Shown here: in pieces, positions 47,901 through 56,621 of the stretch
Layout: the number at the start of each line of letters is the position of its first letter
Position numbering within the stretch: the first letter of the stretch is position 1
Origin: Myxococcus virescens
GTDB lineage: Bacteria; Myxococcota; Myxococcia; Myxococcales; Myxococcaceae
Assembly (NCBI RefSeq): GCF_900101905.1
Contig: NZ_FNAJ01000001.1
Span: forward strand, 868,001 to 932,000
Direction of reading: 5' to 3'
DNA: 64,000 nucleotides
The notes under the pieces: model-generated
Databases searched by the model: none
What the model was told of the DNA's origin: nothing
The model's input: only the letters and a program-made list of their open reading frames with translations
Program-made: the position numbers and the translations under genes

Positions 47901-49307
47901 CCCATCCATGCCCACGGCGAGCGAATGGTGGGCGGCCGAGGCGACGCTGCGAACGCCGCCGAGCCCCTCCACGCGCACTGCGGCGTGGCGCTCGGCGGTG
48001 CTGCCATCACCCAGTTGCCCATAGGTGTTGCGGCCCCAGGCCCAGACGGAGCCATCCCCCAGCGCGGCCAGGGAGTGGAAGCTGCCCGTCGCCATCGACG
48101 TCACGCCCGCCAGGCGCATCACCGGAGCAGGCACTACGTGGCGCTCGGAGCCGCCGTGGCCCAGCTGGCCCGACATGCCTCCGCCCCAGGCCCAGAGCGT
48201 GCCGTCTTTTCGCAGGGCCAGCGCGTGCTGCGCGCCGCCCACCACCGAGGCCACCGCATTCAGCCCCGGCACCGGTCCCGGCGTGGCGCGGTCAGCGGTG
48301 TCTCCATCGCCCAGCTGGCCGGAGCCATTGGCACCCCAGGCGAACACCGCGCCCATGTCGAGCAGCGCCAGCGAATCCGAGTCCATGGAGGCCACGGCCT
48401 TCACCCGCTCGAGTCCCGGCACCTGCATGGGTACGGCGCGGTCATTCCACGTGCCATCACCGAGCTGTCCGGAGGCATTGCTGCCCCACGTCCACACGCC
48501 GCCGTCCTTGCCCAGCGCCAGCGCGTGGTAGGTGCCCGCCGTCACCTCGGTGATGCCGCTGAGCTCGGAGACCTTCACGGGAGACAGGCGCTGGGTGAAG
48601 GTACCGTCGCCCAACTGGCCGGAGCCATTGGAGCCCCACGCGCGCACCGTGCCGTCCTCGAGCACGGCTAGGGTGAAGTCGAAGCCCGCGGCGAGCGCGA
48701 CCACGCCCTGCAACCCGGGAACCCGCTCGGGCGTGAGCCCCGGCTGCGTGTGTCCCCGGCCGAGCTGTCCGTGGAAGTTCGTCCCCCACGCCCACACCGT
48801 GCCGTCCTCGCGCAGCGCCAACGAGTGGAAGTCTCCGGCGGCCACCGCCACCACGCCGTCCAGGCCGGCCACCCGCATCGGCGTCGCGCGATCAGTGGTG
48901 GTGCCATCACCGAGCTGCCCGGAGCTGTTGCCGCCCCACGTCCACACCGAGCCATCCGCGCCCAGCGCGAGCGAATGGGCGTCTCCGGACACCACCGACA
49001 CGATGTCCGCCAGCGCCGCCAGCCGCACCGGCGCCAGTCCCTGGAGGGACGTCTCCGCCCCGCCAAGCTGGCCGGAGCCATTGCCGCCCCAGGCCCACAC
49101 GTCGCCTCCGGGTGACAGATAGAGCGAGTGCTGGGCACCCGCGGCAATGCGCATCGGCGGGGCCGTGACGACCACTCGCTGGGTGCGCGTGGCGTGTGGA
49201 GTCTCCGGCATGGCGAGCTCCCCCGAGGGCTCGCAGCCAACCATCAGCAAGGCGCTCAACAGGCACGTCAACAGGCGGCGCGTTCCCGCCATCATGTCAG
49301 GGGGCAT
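44934..49307 (-). CDS. RCC1-repeat lipoprotein with 28 repeats
   Basis: Surface or periplasmic protein of 1457 residues. The signal segment RRLLTCLLSALLMVGC ends in a near-lipobox. The rest is RCC1 beta-propeller repeats of about 50 residues, each with VWAWGxNxxGQLGDG. I count 27 GQLG blades plus a final GSLG, 28 in all, enough for four seven-bladed propellers. The only clear linker, KIDGPKIRPPVRTVRAWG, comes after repeat 21, a multiple of seven. ATG 49307 has GAGGAGA upstream. RCC1 propellers bind proteins or glycans; the ligand is unknown. Confidence 0.92.
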   Translation of the reverse strand: MPPDMMAGTRRLLTCLLSALLMVGCEPSGELAMPETPHATRTQRVVVTAPPMRIAAGAQHSLYLSPGGDVWAWGGNGSGQLGGAETSLQGLAPVRLAALADIVSVVSGDAHSLALGADGSVWTWGGNSSGQLGDGTTTDRATPMRVAGLDGVVAVAAGDFHSLALREDGTVWAWGTNFHGQLGRGHTQPGLTPERVPGLQGVVALAAGFDFTLAVLEDGTVRAWGSNGSGQLGDGTFTQRLSPVKVSELSGITEVTAGTYHALALGKDGGVWTWGSNASGQLGDGTWNDRAVPMQVPGLERVKAVASMDSDSLALLDMGAVFAWGANGSGQLGDGDTADRATPGPVPGLNAVASVVGGAQHALALRKDGTLWAWGGGMSGQLGHGGSERHVVPAPVMRLAGVTSMATGSFHSLAALGDGSVWAWGRNTYGQLGDGSTAERHAAVRVEGLGGVRSVASAAHHSLAVGMDGTVWAWGRNAAGQLGDGTTTDRARPVAVSGLTSVTAVAAGGSHVLALRSDGSVWAWGYNALGQLGDGTTVDRLTPVRVSGLGAVVAVAAGSYFSMALQSDGTVWTWGEGFEGQLGDGGGVQRLSPVRVEGLANVTRVAAGSAHALAVRGDGTVWAWGDNGEGQLGDGSWADRFRPVQVPGLQGITAVSGGRSHSMALQGDGTVRAWGYNGYGQLGDGTLTSRVRPALIPGLTGIQALHPSHLHVLALHADGTLRGWGYNRFGQLGLGAAGWSALPVQVRGIGRVDRLSVGRAHTLMVRADGTVMAWGENGSGQLGDGTSTHRASPVSVRGVPCVRSVASGLQHSLALACDGTVWAWGANGRGQLGDGTTTPRVTPGLVEGLLGVVALAAGGDTSVALRADGSVWSWGGNANGQLGDGTLTDRPLPTHLKYLSNVVAVALGETHALAVGEDGALWAWGANGSGQLGDGGTERSLTPVRVKGLERVASVAAGRAFSVAVRDDGTAWAWGTNPSGQLGDGTNQARSVPNQVTTLKGIRAMSAGAHHVVALSADGTVWTWGDNTLGQLGDGSSSPTGMWPRQVPELRGVEAVAAGEQFTVAVLLDGTARAWGSNEYGQLGDGKTGPQLTPMAVKIDGPKIRPPVRTVRAWGQHAVVQMSDGTVQTWGDNTFGQLGDGTTTRRAVPLAVHGLASVVAVSSGAWHSLALRSDGTVWAWGANGFGQLGDGTSTPRTRPVQVAGLGDVVAIGSGGYHALAVRSDGTVWTWGYNAFGQLGDGTAESRSLPIQVEGLEGVVAVAGGDHYSLALHSDGTLSAWGNNASGQLGDGTGTTRYSRVVVKGVDGVVDVRAGATHTVALRGDGTVWTWGDNAFGQLGDGASGTRMRLVPRPVPSLSSVSAVGAGARHTFAVALKGTVWTWGRNSHGQLGLGDNTNRTEPQRVRELSDITVVSGGADFSLAMKRDGTVLSWGSSLYGSLGLGATGHRSSPGQVALP

Positions 49308-49617
49308 GGGGGTCTCCTCGAGGAGGTGGTGCATGCGCGTCAGCCAGGCGGTTCGCCGTTACACACGCGGCAACCCTTCAGTGGCTTTCGGGCAGGCCGG
49401 TGTATACGGCCAACGCGCTGTCACTTGTATCGCGAGAACGGCTCAGGCGCTCTCTTGGCTGCATGCTGCAATCGCATGCGACGTGGGTTCGGGTCGCGAT
49501 TGCCCCAGCTGCGAACACCCCGCGCGGATTGATGCGATGTCCGTGTACGAGGTGTTCACATTTCTTCACGCGGATTGCATTGCAGCGCGTCGCGCACGGG
49601 TCAGGATGGCGCACTGC
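49308..49617. other. Divergent intergenic region between RCC1 and metallophosphoesterase genes
   Basis: This 310-base gap must hold promoters for two divergent genes. It is AT-richer than the coding DNA. I see a GCATGC pair around 49460-49482 and two copies of GCGGATTG near 49528 and 49571, but no consensus -35/-10 or sigma-54 element. Confidence 0.4.
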
Positions 49618-51000
49618 ATGGACACCGCGCGCTTCATCCTCTTCGCCCTCGTCACCGGCATCGCCACGGTCGCCGTCCACGTCTACCTGTACCGGCGCCT
49701 CTTCGCGGCCACGTCGGAGCACCGCGCATGGCGGCGCGTGGGCATGGGCGTCATGACGGTGCTGGGCACACTGCTGGTGCTGTCGTGGTCGGTGACGCGC
49801 TTCCTTCCCATGGACTCCACCTTCGCCGTGGCCACGGCGGTGTGGACGTGGATGGGCATGGCCATCTACCTGTTGCTCGCGCTCGGAGTGTTGGGCGCGG
49901 TGCGCAAGGTGGCGGCGCGAATGCAGCGCACACGCGGCGAGCCGGCGGTGGTGGAGTTGCGCGGTGGCGAGACGGCCTCGATGTCCCACCGCTCGACACA
50001 CGCTGGCGGCACGCTGGCGGCGACGGGCACGGAGTCCGTGTCAGTGACTCCGGAAGCCCTGGCGACAAGTGGACACGGTGCGGCGGCGACGCACGCCGAA
50101 GCGGCTCCGGTGGCGATGGCGGAGAGGCCCGGCGGCGCCACGTCCGAGGCTCCAGCACCAGTGGATGTGGAACGCCGACGCTTCCTTGCTCGGGCGGCAG
50201 CCGGCGGAGCAGTGCTGGCCGCGGGTGGCGTGACGGGCTTCGGGATGTGGAGCGCCTTCCATCCGCCCGTGGTGAACGAGGTGGCGGTAAAGCTGCCGGG
50301 ACTGCCCAAGGCGCTGGATGGCTTCAGCATCGTCCATCTGAGCGACATCCACGTGGGCCCGGTCATCCGGCGCCGCTTCATGGACGAGCTGGTGCGCCGC
50401 TGCAACGCATTGCGCCCCGACCTGGTGTGCATTACTGGCGACCTGGTGGACGGACACGTCGCATCGCTGGCCCCAGCCGTCTCGGCGCTGTCCGAGTTGA
50501 AGTCACGCCACGGCACCTACTTCGTCACGGGAAACCACGAGTACTACTGGAGCGACGCGGCCTGGGCTGAGGCGCTGGAGCGTATGGATGTGCATGTTCT
50601 GCGCAACCGTCACGTGCGCATTGGCGACAAGGCCGCGTCATTCGACCTGGTGGGTGTGGACGACTGGTCGGCGGGCAAGATGGGGTTCTCGCAAGGCTAT
50701 GACCTGGCGGCGGCGACGGCGGGCCGGGATTCCGAGCGGGCCTCGGTGCTGCTCGCGCATCAGCCATCGAACTGGAAGGTGGCGGCGCGGGAGGGAATGG
50801 GCTTGCAGCTCTCCGGACACACGCATGGGGGACAGTTCTTCCCCTTCACGCTGGCGGTCTCCGCCATCTGGGAGCACGACGCGGGCTTGTTTCACGAAGG
50901 AGACCGGCACCTGTATGTCAGCCGGGGAACAGGCTTCTGGGGTCCGCCGCTCCGCGTCGGAGCGCCGCCGGAGATCGTCCGGGTGACACTCCTGGCGTGA
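49618..51000 (+). CDS. Membrane-anchored metallophosphoesterase
   Basis: Protein of 460 residues. Three hydrophobic helices occupy the first 100 residues, followed by a polar linker rich in Ala, Thr and Ser. A twin-arginine-like segment comes next (ERRRFLARAAAGGAVLAAGG, about 180-200), then a calcineurin-like phosphoesterase domain with the full metal set: HLSDIHVG, TGDLVDG, GNHEYY and GHTHGGQF. This resembles YkuE/YaeI-type enzymes that cleave phospholipid or nucleotide diphosphates. ATG 49618 is chosen; ATG 49606 is in frame and equally possible. The TetR gene follows after 18 bases. Confidence 0.85.
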   Translation: MDTARFILFALVTGIATVAVHVYLYRRLFAATSEHRAWRRVGMGVMTVLGTLLVLSWSVTRFLPMDSTFAVATAVWTWMGMAIYLLLALGVLGAVRKVAARMQRTRGEPAVVELRGGETASMSHRSTHAGGTLAATGTESVSVTPEALATSGHGAAATHAEAAPVAMAERPGGATSEAPAPVDVERRRFLARAAAGGAVLAAGGVTGFGMWSAFHPPVVNEVAVKLPGLPKALDGFSIVHLSDIHVGPVIRRRFMDELVRRCNALRPDLVCITGDLVDGHVASLAPAVSALSELKSRHGTYFVTGNHEYYWSDAAWAEALERMDVHVLRNRHVRIGDKAASFDLVGVDDWSAGKMGFSQGYDLAAATAGRDSERASVLLAHQPSNWKVAAREGMGLQLSGHTHGGQFFPFTLAVSAIWEHDAGLFHEGDRHLYVSRGTGFWGPPLRVGAPPEIVRVTLLA

Positions 51001-51018
51001 TGCATAGATTCGGCGGGT

Positions 51019-51681
51019 ATGGCCAGGGAACCCGCCCAACGTGAGCTGAAACAAGAGCGTGCCGCGCGCACGCGCATGGACATTCTGGAAGCGGCCATCC
51101 ACCTCTTCGCGAGGCGAGGCTTCCTCGCGACGACGATGGCGGACTTATCCCGCGCCATCCGGATGACGCCCGGAGCGCTGTACTGGCACTTCCCCACCAA
51201 GGAAGACCTGCTGCTGGCTGCGATTGAAGAGTTGCACCAGCGCTGTCTGAGAGCCTTTCAACTGCCTGGAGACGACCGCGAGCGTCCGGCGCGGGAGCAA
51301 TTCCAATCCATCTGCGAGCGGACGCACCTCCTCCTTCGCGAGCACCGCGAATACGGAATCTTCTTCGCGATGCTCGCGGCCGAAGCGGCGGATTCCAATG
51401 ACCAGGTAGCGGAGGCCATCCGAGACAAGCTGGCCCTCTACGTGACGACGCTGGAGCGCCTCATCCGTCACGGACAGCAGATGGGGGAGTTCCGGCAGGA
51501 CGTGGACGCACTCGCCGCCGCGCACAGCCTCCTGGGCGGGCTCCTGGGCATGCTCGTGCACCAGAACCTCTTCCGCGCCTCCGTGGATTACGACCCCCTG
51601 TACCGCGCCGTCATGCTGATACACCAAGCGGGACTCGTGCAGGCCACAGGCTTCGACTGCGTCAATGCCAGCCAGTCCTGA
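51019..51681 (+). CDS. TetR-family transcriptional regulator
   Basis: Regulator of 220 residues. The N-terminal helix-turn-helix reads ILEAAIHLFARRGFLATTMADLSRAI and MTPGALYWHFPTKEDLL, canonical for TetR/AcrR. The C-terminal ligand domain is all helical and unclassified. It lies 18 bases after the metallophosphoesterase gene and may be co-transcribed, possibly controlling lipid or efflux functions. ATG 51019 lacks a strong ribosome-binding site. Confidence 0.88.
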   Translation: MAREPAQRELKQERAARTRMDILEAAIHLFARRGFLATTMADLSRAIRMTPGALYWHFPTKEDLLLAAIEELHQRCLRAFQLPGDDRERPAREQFQSICERTHLLLREHREYGIFFAMLAAEAADSNDQVAEAIRDKLALYVTTLERLIRHGQQMGEFRQDVDALAAAHSLLGGLLGMLVHQNLFRASVDYDPLYRAVMLIHQAGLVQATGFDCVNASQS

Positions 51682-51739
51682 CATCCCTGACGTGGCAACG
51701 CCGGCCAGCGCCCGGATAGATGCCCAGCTCAGAATGAAA

Positions 51740-51770
51740 CGGGCGGAACCCCATGTCAGGGTTCCGCCCG
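51740..51770. terminator. Strong bidirectional hairpin terminator
   Basis: CGGGCGGAACCC (51740-51751) and GGGTTCCGCCCG (51759-51770) form a perfect 12-bp stem with a seven-base loop. It sits between the convergent TetR and amidohydrolase genes, with short A and T runs flanking but no true U tract. Confidence 0.75.
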
Positions 51771-51829
51771 CTTGAAACCTTACGGAGACAGGGCCGGCAC
51801 TTCAGCCCTGTCCCCTTGATGCCTGGCGG

Positions 51830-54800
51830 CTACGGCGTCTTCGTGATGACGTTCGCCGCGCCAGGCGTGACGGTCGTGGTGAAGGAGAAGTCCGCCGCGT
51901 TCACGTCCGTGTCGGTCGAGTCCGCGTCCCGGCACAGCGAGCCCTGAGCGGTGTTGCTGTCCGCCAGGGTCTTCGTGTCCGCGTCACCCTCACGCATGTC
52001 GAACTTCGTGTCCGTTCCAGCGATGGTGGCGTTCACCACGTGCCCCTCGTAGGAGAGGGAGTCAATCAACGCATCCGTGGCCTCGTCGTACAGGGCCACC
52101 GCGTCCGGCTCACCGTTCTGGATGAAGTCGGTGGTCCCCCGCTGCAGCGTGTGCACACCGGCACGCCCCGCGAGCGGATCGACGACGGTGGCAGCGCCCA
52201 CGACCAGATACTCCCGAGGCCCCAGGACCCCGCCGTTGACTTCCGCCAGGGCAATCTTCTGGTAGCTCGACATGTTGCTGCCATTGACGAACACCAGGAA
52301 CACGCTGCTCAGCGACGCGGGCATCGAGGAGTTGTTGTAGATCTCCACGAACTCCTGCGAGTCACCCGCGCCGGGCATGTCGTAGTCCACCTCGTTGATG
52401 ACCAGTCCGCCTTCCGCGGCCAGGATGACGGACACCTGCGCGGTCCGGTCCACCCCGCCGAAGCTCGCCGTGAGCAGCGCCTGCGCGGGGCTCGAGACCT
52501 CGTCCGCCGTGAAGGTGAAGGTCGCCGTCGTCGCATCCCGGGCCACCCGGACCGAGGCCGGAATGGACCCGACGCCCGTCGCCGGCTCCAGCGTCAGCGC
52601 AACGTCCGTCTCGTCCGTCTGCGCCGGACGGTCCAGCGTCACCGTGAAGGTGAACGTCCGGCCCGTCAGCACCGCTGCGGTGGACGGAGACAGCGCGCTG
52701 AGCGCGGGCGGAGGCGGAAGCACCGTGAGCTCGGTGGTCTGGGTGATGCCGTACAGCGAGGCGGACACCGTGCCCGTGCCCTCGCCCTGCGCGTCCGCCG
52801 TGAAGGTGAAGGTCACCTCCGTGGCGCCCGCCGGAATCGTGGCCGAGGCCGGCACCGTGCCGTAGTTCTGCACGCCCGCCCCCGGCACCACCGCCAGCTC
52901 AACAACCGTGTCCTGCGCGGCCGGACGGTCCACCGTCAGGGTGAACGTCTGCGTCCCGCCCGCCGGAATCGTCACCGCCGAGGACGGCGACAGGGCCGTC
53001 AGCCGCGGCGCATTCTGGTCCAACGTCACGGTGGCGCTCGCGCTGGTCGCCCCGATGCTCGCCGTCACCGTGCCGGGCTCGGTGGCCGTGGCCGCCGCGT
53101 CCGTGATGAAGGAGAACACGGCCTCCGTGGCGTTCTCCGTCACGGTGAGCGTGCCGTTCGCCGGAACGAAGGTGCCGAAGCCCGTCGCCGGATTCACGCT
53201 CAGCGCCACGGTGGCGTTGGCGGGCGCCGGACGGTCCAGCTGCACGGTGAAGACCACCTCGCCGCCGGGCACCATCGTCACGTCACCCGGGGTGACGCCT
53301 ACCACCTCGGGCTGCTCGTCGGTACCCAGCACCCGGATGGTGGCCGTCTGCGTGGAGCCGCCCAGCGTGGCCGTCAGCGTCACGCTCTGCGCGGGCGCCA
53401 CCGCGTTCACCTGCACCGTCGCGGACGTCTGACCCGCGGGGATGGTGATGCGGCCGTCCTGCACGCTCAGCGCACTCTCGTTGGAGGAGGTGATGACGAC
53501 GTCGAGCGCCTCCGCGTAGGCGGACGACAGCGTCAGCGTCAGCGCCTGCGGGAAGGTGTTCACCGGGCCCGTGCCCCCCACGCGCGCGTAACCGCTCGGA
53601 CCGAAGCCCGTCAGCGACGGCGGCGGCAGCGGCATGTCCGCCAGGAAGCGCGGCACCAGCTTGGAGTCATTGAAGTTGTACGTCAGCACGCCGCGCAGCG
53701 CGCCGAAGCGCGTGCCAATGGACGGGACCTGGAAGGCATAGGCCTGGTCGTCAATCATCAGACCCGGCTGACCGGCGTCACCCGCCTCGTTCACCAGGAA
53801 CTGGCCGAACTCGTCCACCCCCGTGTTGACCGCCACGTCGCGGACCTCCACGAGCACGCCTTCCAGCGCGGCGGCACGCGGGCCCCCGGTGCGGATGTCG
53901 GCCGTCGTCACCACCACCGGCGCGGGAACCTCGTTGCCGGAGCTGCGCTTGACGTACTTGACCTCGGTCAGCTCGGGCAGGCCGAAGTAGACGGTCAGCA
54001 CGCCCGTGGTGATGTCGATGCGATCACCCGCGGCGAGGTCGCCCTTGGGCGAGTACACATAGAGACCGGAGTTATCCACGCTCGTGCCCGAAGGCAGCGG
54101 ATACGTCTGCACCCAGTAGCCCTGGGAGCTCGCGCCGCCCTTCACCACACCGGTGACGACGACATCCATGATGGAAACCGGCTTGCCCACCAGCGGCAGG
54201 CTGCCGCCCACGGGCGTCTTCAGCTCGTGAATGGTGGCGGGGCAACCCAGGTCGCCCGGGTTCGGAACGCTGGAGCACGCGTCACACGCATCACCCTTGC
54301 CGTCGCCGTCCGCGTCCGCCTGGTCCGGGTTGGCAACGAACGGGCAGTTGTCCTGCCACGTCACGATGCCGTCGTGGTCATCGTCGCCCACGGTGAACGA
54401 CGTGCAGGCGTCACCCGCCTCCAGCGGGCAGGGGTCGCACGCGTCGCCAATCCCGTCGCCATCCGAGTCCGCCTGCTTGCCATTGTCCATGGGGCGGATG
54501 GGGTTGAAGATGGCAGGGCAGTTGTCGACGGAGTCCACCAGCCCGTCCCCGTCCTTGTCCGCGGCGCGAACCTCACCGGTGTAGCTGGTGGAGTTGTTCA
54601 CGACGGCCGGCCAGCGCGAGTCCAGCGAGGCACGGCGGGGCGAGCACGTCGGCTCGTTCTCCGGCGTACCGCACGCGAACAGCGGGTACTTCGCCGTGGC
54701 GCCCGACGTCAGCGCCGCCAGGTTCTTGCCAATCTCGGACTGGAGGCAGACTTCCTTCGAGGCGCCGCACACGTCCAGCGTGTCGCAGGTGTCCGCGCCG

Positions 54801-56326
54801 CGGAGCCCGGCCATCAGCGCCTGGTCACCGTAGAGCGCCTTGCCACCCCGCATCGTGAGCACCACGTGCTCGGGGTTCGCAGTGATGACCGCGCGGTGCG
54901 GCGAGCGGGTGAAGGTCCGCAGCTGGAAGATGGCCAGGTCGGCCACCTTGCCCTCGGCGATGCGGCCCGTCTTCTCGAACGTGTCCACCAGGTCCGACGC
55001 GTTCGACGTCACCATGCGCCAGAGGTCCTGGTCGCTGAAGGTCCGCGCGTAGTGCGAGGTGTTGAGGTAGTCCGCGCACTGGAGCTCGCGCAGCAGGTTC
55101 ATGGAGCCGGAGCGCAGCCAGTCGGTGCCCAGCGCGATGGTGACGCCCTGGTTCTTGTAGGCCGACACCATGGCCGTGTCGCCGTACAGCGAGATGTTCG
55201 AGCGCGGCGACCAGATGAGGCCGGTGCCGTTCTCCGCCATGACGCGAATCTCCTTCGCCGTCAGGCCGATGCCGTGGATGACGGCGGTGCGCGGCTGCAT
55301 CACGTTGTTCGTGCCCGTGGACAGGCAGAGGAACTCGTTCTGCGCCGCCGCGGAGATACCCTCGGCGATGTGCGGCAAGTACGCCGCCGTGCTCGGAAGC
55401 GAGCTCGTCGTCGGCATCGAGTTGTAGGTACAGCCCGAGGCAATCATGTTGCCATTGGTGTCGCCCAGCGGGAAGGTGTCGGAGTTCACCACCCCCTCGC
55501 CCAGGCCCTCCTGGAGGGCAGTGTTGTTCACGTCCACGTTGCGCAGCAGGCCGGCCTGTCCACCCGCGCCCGCCATGGAGGTGGCGCCCGCCATCATCTG
55601 CCGCAGCTCGCCCCAGCGAACGTTGTCCGCGGCGCTGGCCGCGGGGCTGTTGATGCGCGTGTGGCCGTTGCGGCCCGTGCGCCACTCGTGGCGGTGCTCG
55701 TAGCGCTCCTCGGTGCCGACGTACGGCTCCATCGGATACGTGATGTGCTCGTGCGGATTCACCAGGCCCGGGGAGATGACACCACCGGGGCAGGACACCT
55801 GCGTGGCCTCGGCGGCGCCCGCCGCGGCGGAGCAGTCACAGGCGGCGCACTGGATGATGCCCTGCGCGTCCACCAGCACCTGGCCGCCCACCAGCGTCTC
55901 GCCGTCCTTCAGCACCACGCCGGTGAAGAGGCGCGCGGCGGAGCCCTGCTGCGTCACCGCGCAGGTGGCGCCGTCGGGAAGCGCGGGCGCGTTGGCCGCG
56001 GGGCATTGGGTCAGCGTCAGCGAGCAGTCCGCCTGACAGCCGTCACCGTCCACCGTGTTGCCGTCGTCACAGACCTCTTCGCCTTCCAGCTTGCCGTTGC
56101 CACATACCGCGGCCGGCACGGGCGTCCGCGTACAGTCGGACTCACAGCCGTCGCCGTCCACCTTGTTGCCGTCGTCGCACTGCTCGCCCTGCTCCACGGT
56201 GTTGTTGCCGCAGACCGCTTGCGGGTTGCAGCTCGCACCCTCACAGCCAGGCTCGTCGCCGCATCCGGCGTGGAAGAGGAGGACCGCGCCTAGCGCGGCG
56301 AGTAATAAACGTGGGGACATTCGCAT
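51830..56326 (-). CDS. Giant mosaic secreted amidohydrolase
   Basis: Putative lipoprotein of 1498 residues (SPRLLLAALGAVLLFHAGC). Domains in order: two Cys-rich repeats (GEQCDDGNKVDGDGC, EVCDDGNTVDGDGC); a metal-dependent amidohydrolase (about 125-530) with LVNPHEHITYP, AVIHGIG and ALGTDWLRSG; thrombospondin-3-like calcium repeats (DKDGDGLVDSVDNCP, DSDGDGIGDACDPCP, ADGDGKGDACDAC); an OB-fold-like domain; several Ig-like domains with LSPSSA motifs; and a C-terminal lamin-tail-like domain (LVINEVDYDMPG). Such enzymes deaminate or hydrolyse cyclic amides; substrate unknown. ATG 56326 has GGGAGA about ten bases upstream. Confidence 0.88.
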   Translation of the reverse strand: MRMSPRLLLAALGAVLLFHAGCGDEPGCEGASCNPQAVCGNNTVEQGEQCDDGNKVDGDGCESDCTRTPVPAAVCGNGKLEGEEVCDDGNTVDGDGCQADCSLTLTQCPAANAPALPDGATCAVTQQGSAARLFTGVVLKDGETLVGGQVLVDAQGIIQCAACDCSAAAGAAEATQVSCPGGVISPGLVNPHEHITYPMEPYVGTEERYEHRHEWRTGRNGHTRINSPAASAADNVRWGELRQMMAGATSMAGAGGQAGLLRNVDVNNTALQEGLGEGVVNSDTFPLGDTNGNMIASGCTYNSMPTTSSLPSTAAYLPHIAEGISAAAQNEFLCLSTGTNNVMQPRTAVIHGIGLTAKEIRVMAENGTGLIWSPRSNISLYGDTAMVSAYKNQGVTIALGTDWLRSGSMNLLRELQCADYLNTSHYARTFSDQDLWRMVTSNASDLVDTFEKTGRIAEGKVADLAIFQLRTFTRSPHRAVITANPEHVVLTMRGGKALYGDQALMAGLRGADTCDTLDVCGASKEVCLQSEIGKNLAALTSGATAKYPLFACGTPENEPTCSPRRASLDSRWPAVVNNSTSYTGEVRAADKDGDGLVDSVDNCPAIFNPIRPMDNGKQADSDGDGIGDACDPCPLEAGDACTSFTVGDDDHDGIVTWQDNCPFVANPDQADADGDGKGDACDACSSVPNPGDLGCPATIHELKTPVGGSLPLVGKPVSIMDVVVTGVVKGGASSQGYWVQTYPLPSGTSVDNSGLYVYSPKGDLAAGDRIDITTGVLTVYFGLPELTEVKYVKRSSGNEVPAPVVVTTADIRTGGPRAAALEGVLVEVRDVAVNTGVDEFGQFLVNEAGDAGQPGLMIDDQAYAFQVPSIGTRFGALRGVLTYNFNDSKLVPRFLADMPLPPPSLTGFGPSGYARVGGTGPVNTFPQALTLTLSSAYAEALDVVITSSNESALSVQDGRITIPAGQTSATVQVNAVAPAQSVTLTATLGGSTQTATIRVLGTDEQPEVVGVTPGDVTMVPGGEVVFTVQLDRPAPANATVALSVNPATGFGTFVPANGTLTVTENATEAVFSFITDAAATATEPGTVTASIGATSASATVTLDQNAPRLTALSPSSAVTIPAGGTQTFTLTVDRPAAQDTVVELAVVPGAGVQNYGTVPASATIPAGATEVTFTFTADAQGEGTGTVSASLYGITQTTELTVLPPPPALSALSPSTAAVLTGRTFTFTVTLDRPAQTDETDVALTLEPATGVGSIPASVRVARDATTATFTFTADEVSSPAQALLTASFGGVDRTAQVSVILAAEGGLVINEVDYDMPGAGDSQEFVEIYNNSSMPASLSSVFLVFVNGSNMSSYQKIALAEVNGGVLGPREYLVVGAATVVDPLAGRAGVHTLQRGTTDFIQNGEPDAVALYDEATDALIDSLSYEGHVVNATIAGTDTKFDMREGDADTKTLADSNTAQGSLCRDADSTDTDVNAADFSFTTTVTPGAANVITKTP

Positions 56327-56621
56327 CTCGTGGGTCTCCCGGCGGAGCCGGCCGGAGGGAAGGTGGCAGGTCCTTGGCACGCGAAGAGCGTACCCCTTGA
56401 AACATTTCAGCGACACCTGACCGCACAGGTCCAGTTCCCAAGCGTCCGCGCACGCGAATGTGCCGTGGAGTACGCCGCTCACCTCACCTCAAGTACGGGG
56501 TGTTCAACGCCTACCTGTCGGACTGGCCCGCACCCTGTTCTTGACGCGCCGCGAGAGCCCTGCGCGCAGGTGCCACACGCGCTACAAGCCGCCGCACGTT
56601 TCAACACCGGGAGCCCACGTC
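56327..56621. other. Divergent intergenic region before the ATP-grasp gene
   Basis: About 295 bases separating the divergent amidohydrolase and ATP-grasp genes. An AT-richer patch lies near 56395-56410 (CCTTGAAACATTTCAGC), a suitable promoter spot for the minus-strand gene. No consensus element could be assigned. Confidence 0.4.

Noticed and set aside
44967..48671. Two long open frames antisense to the RCC1 gene
   Set aside because: They mirror the RCC1 repeats and have no ribosome-binding site or recognisable domain.
52040..56293. A 1417-codon open frame antisense to the amidohydrolase
   Set aside because: It encodes Arg/His-rich low-complexity sequence with no family motifs, the usual mirror of a high-GC gene.
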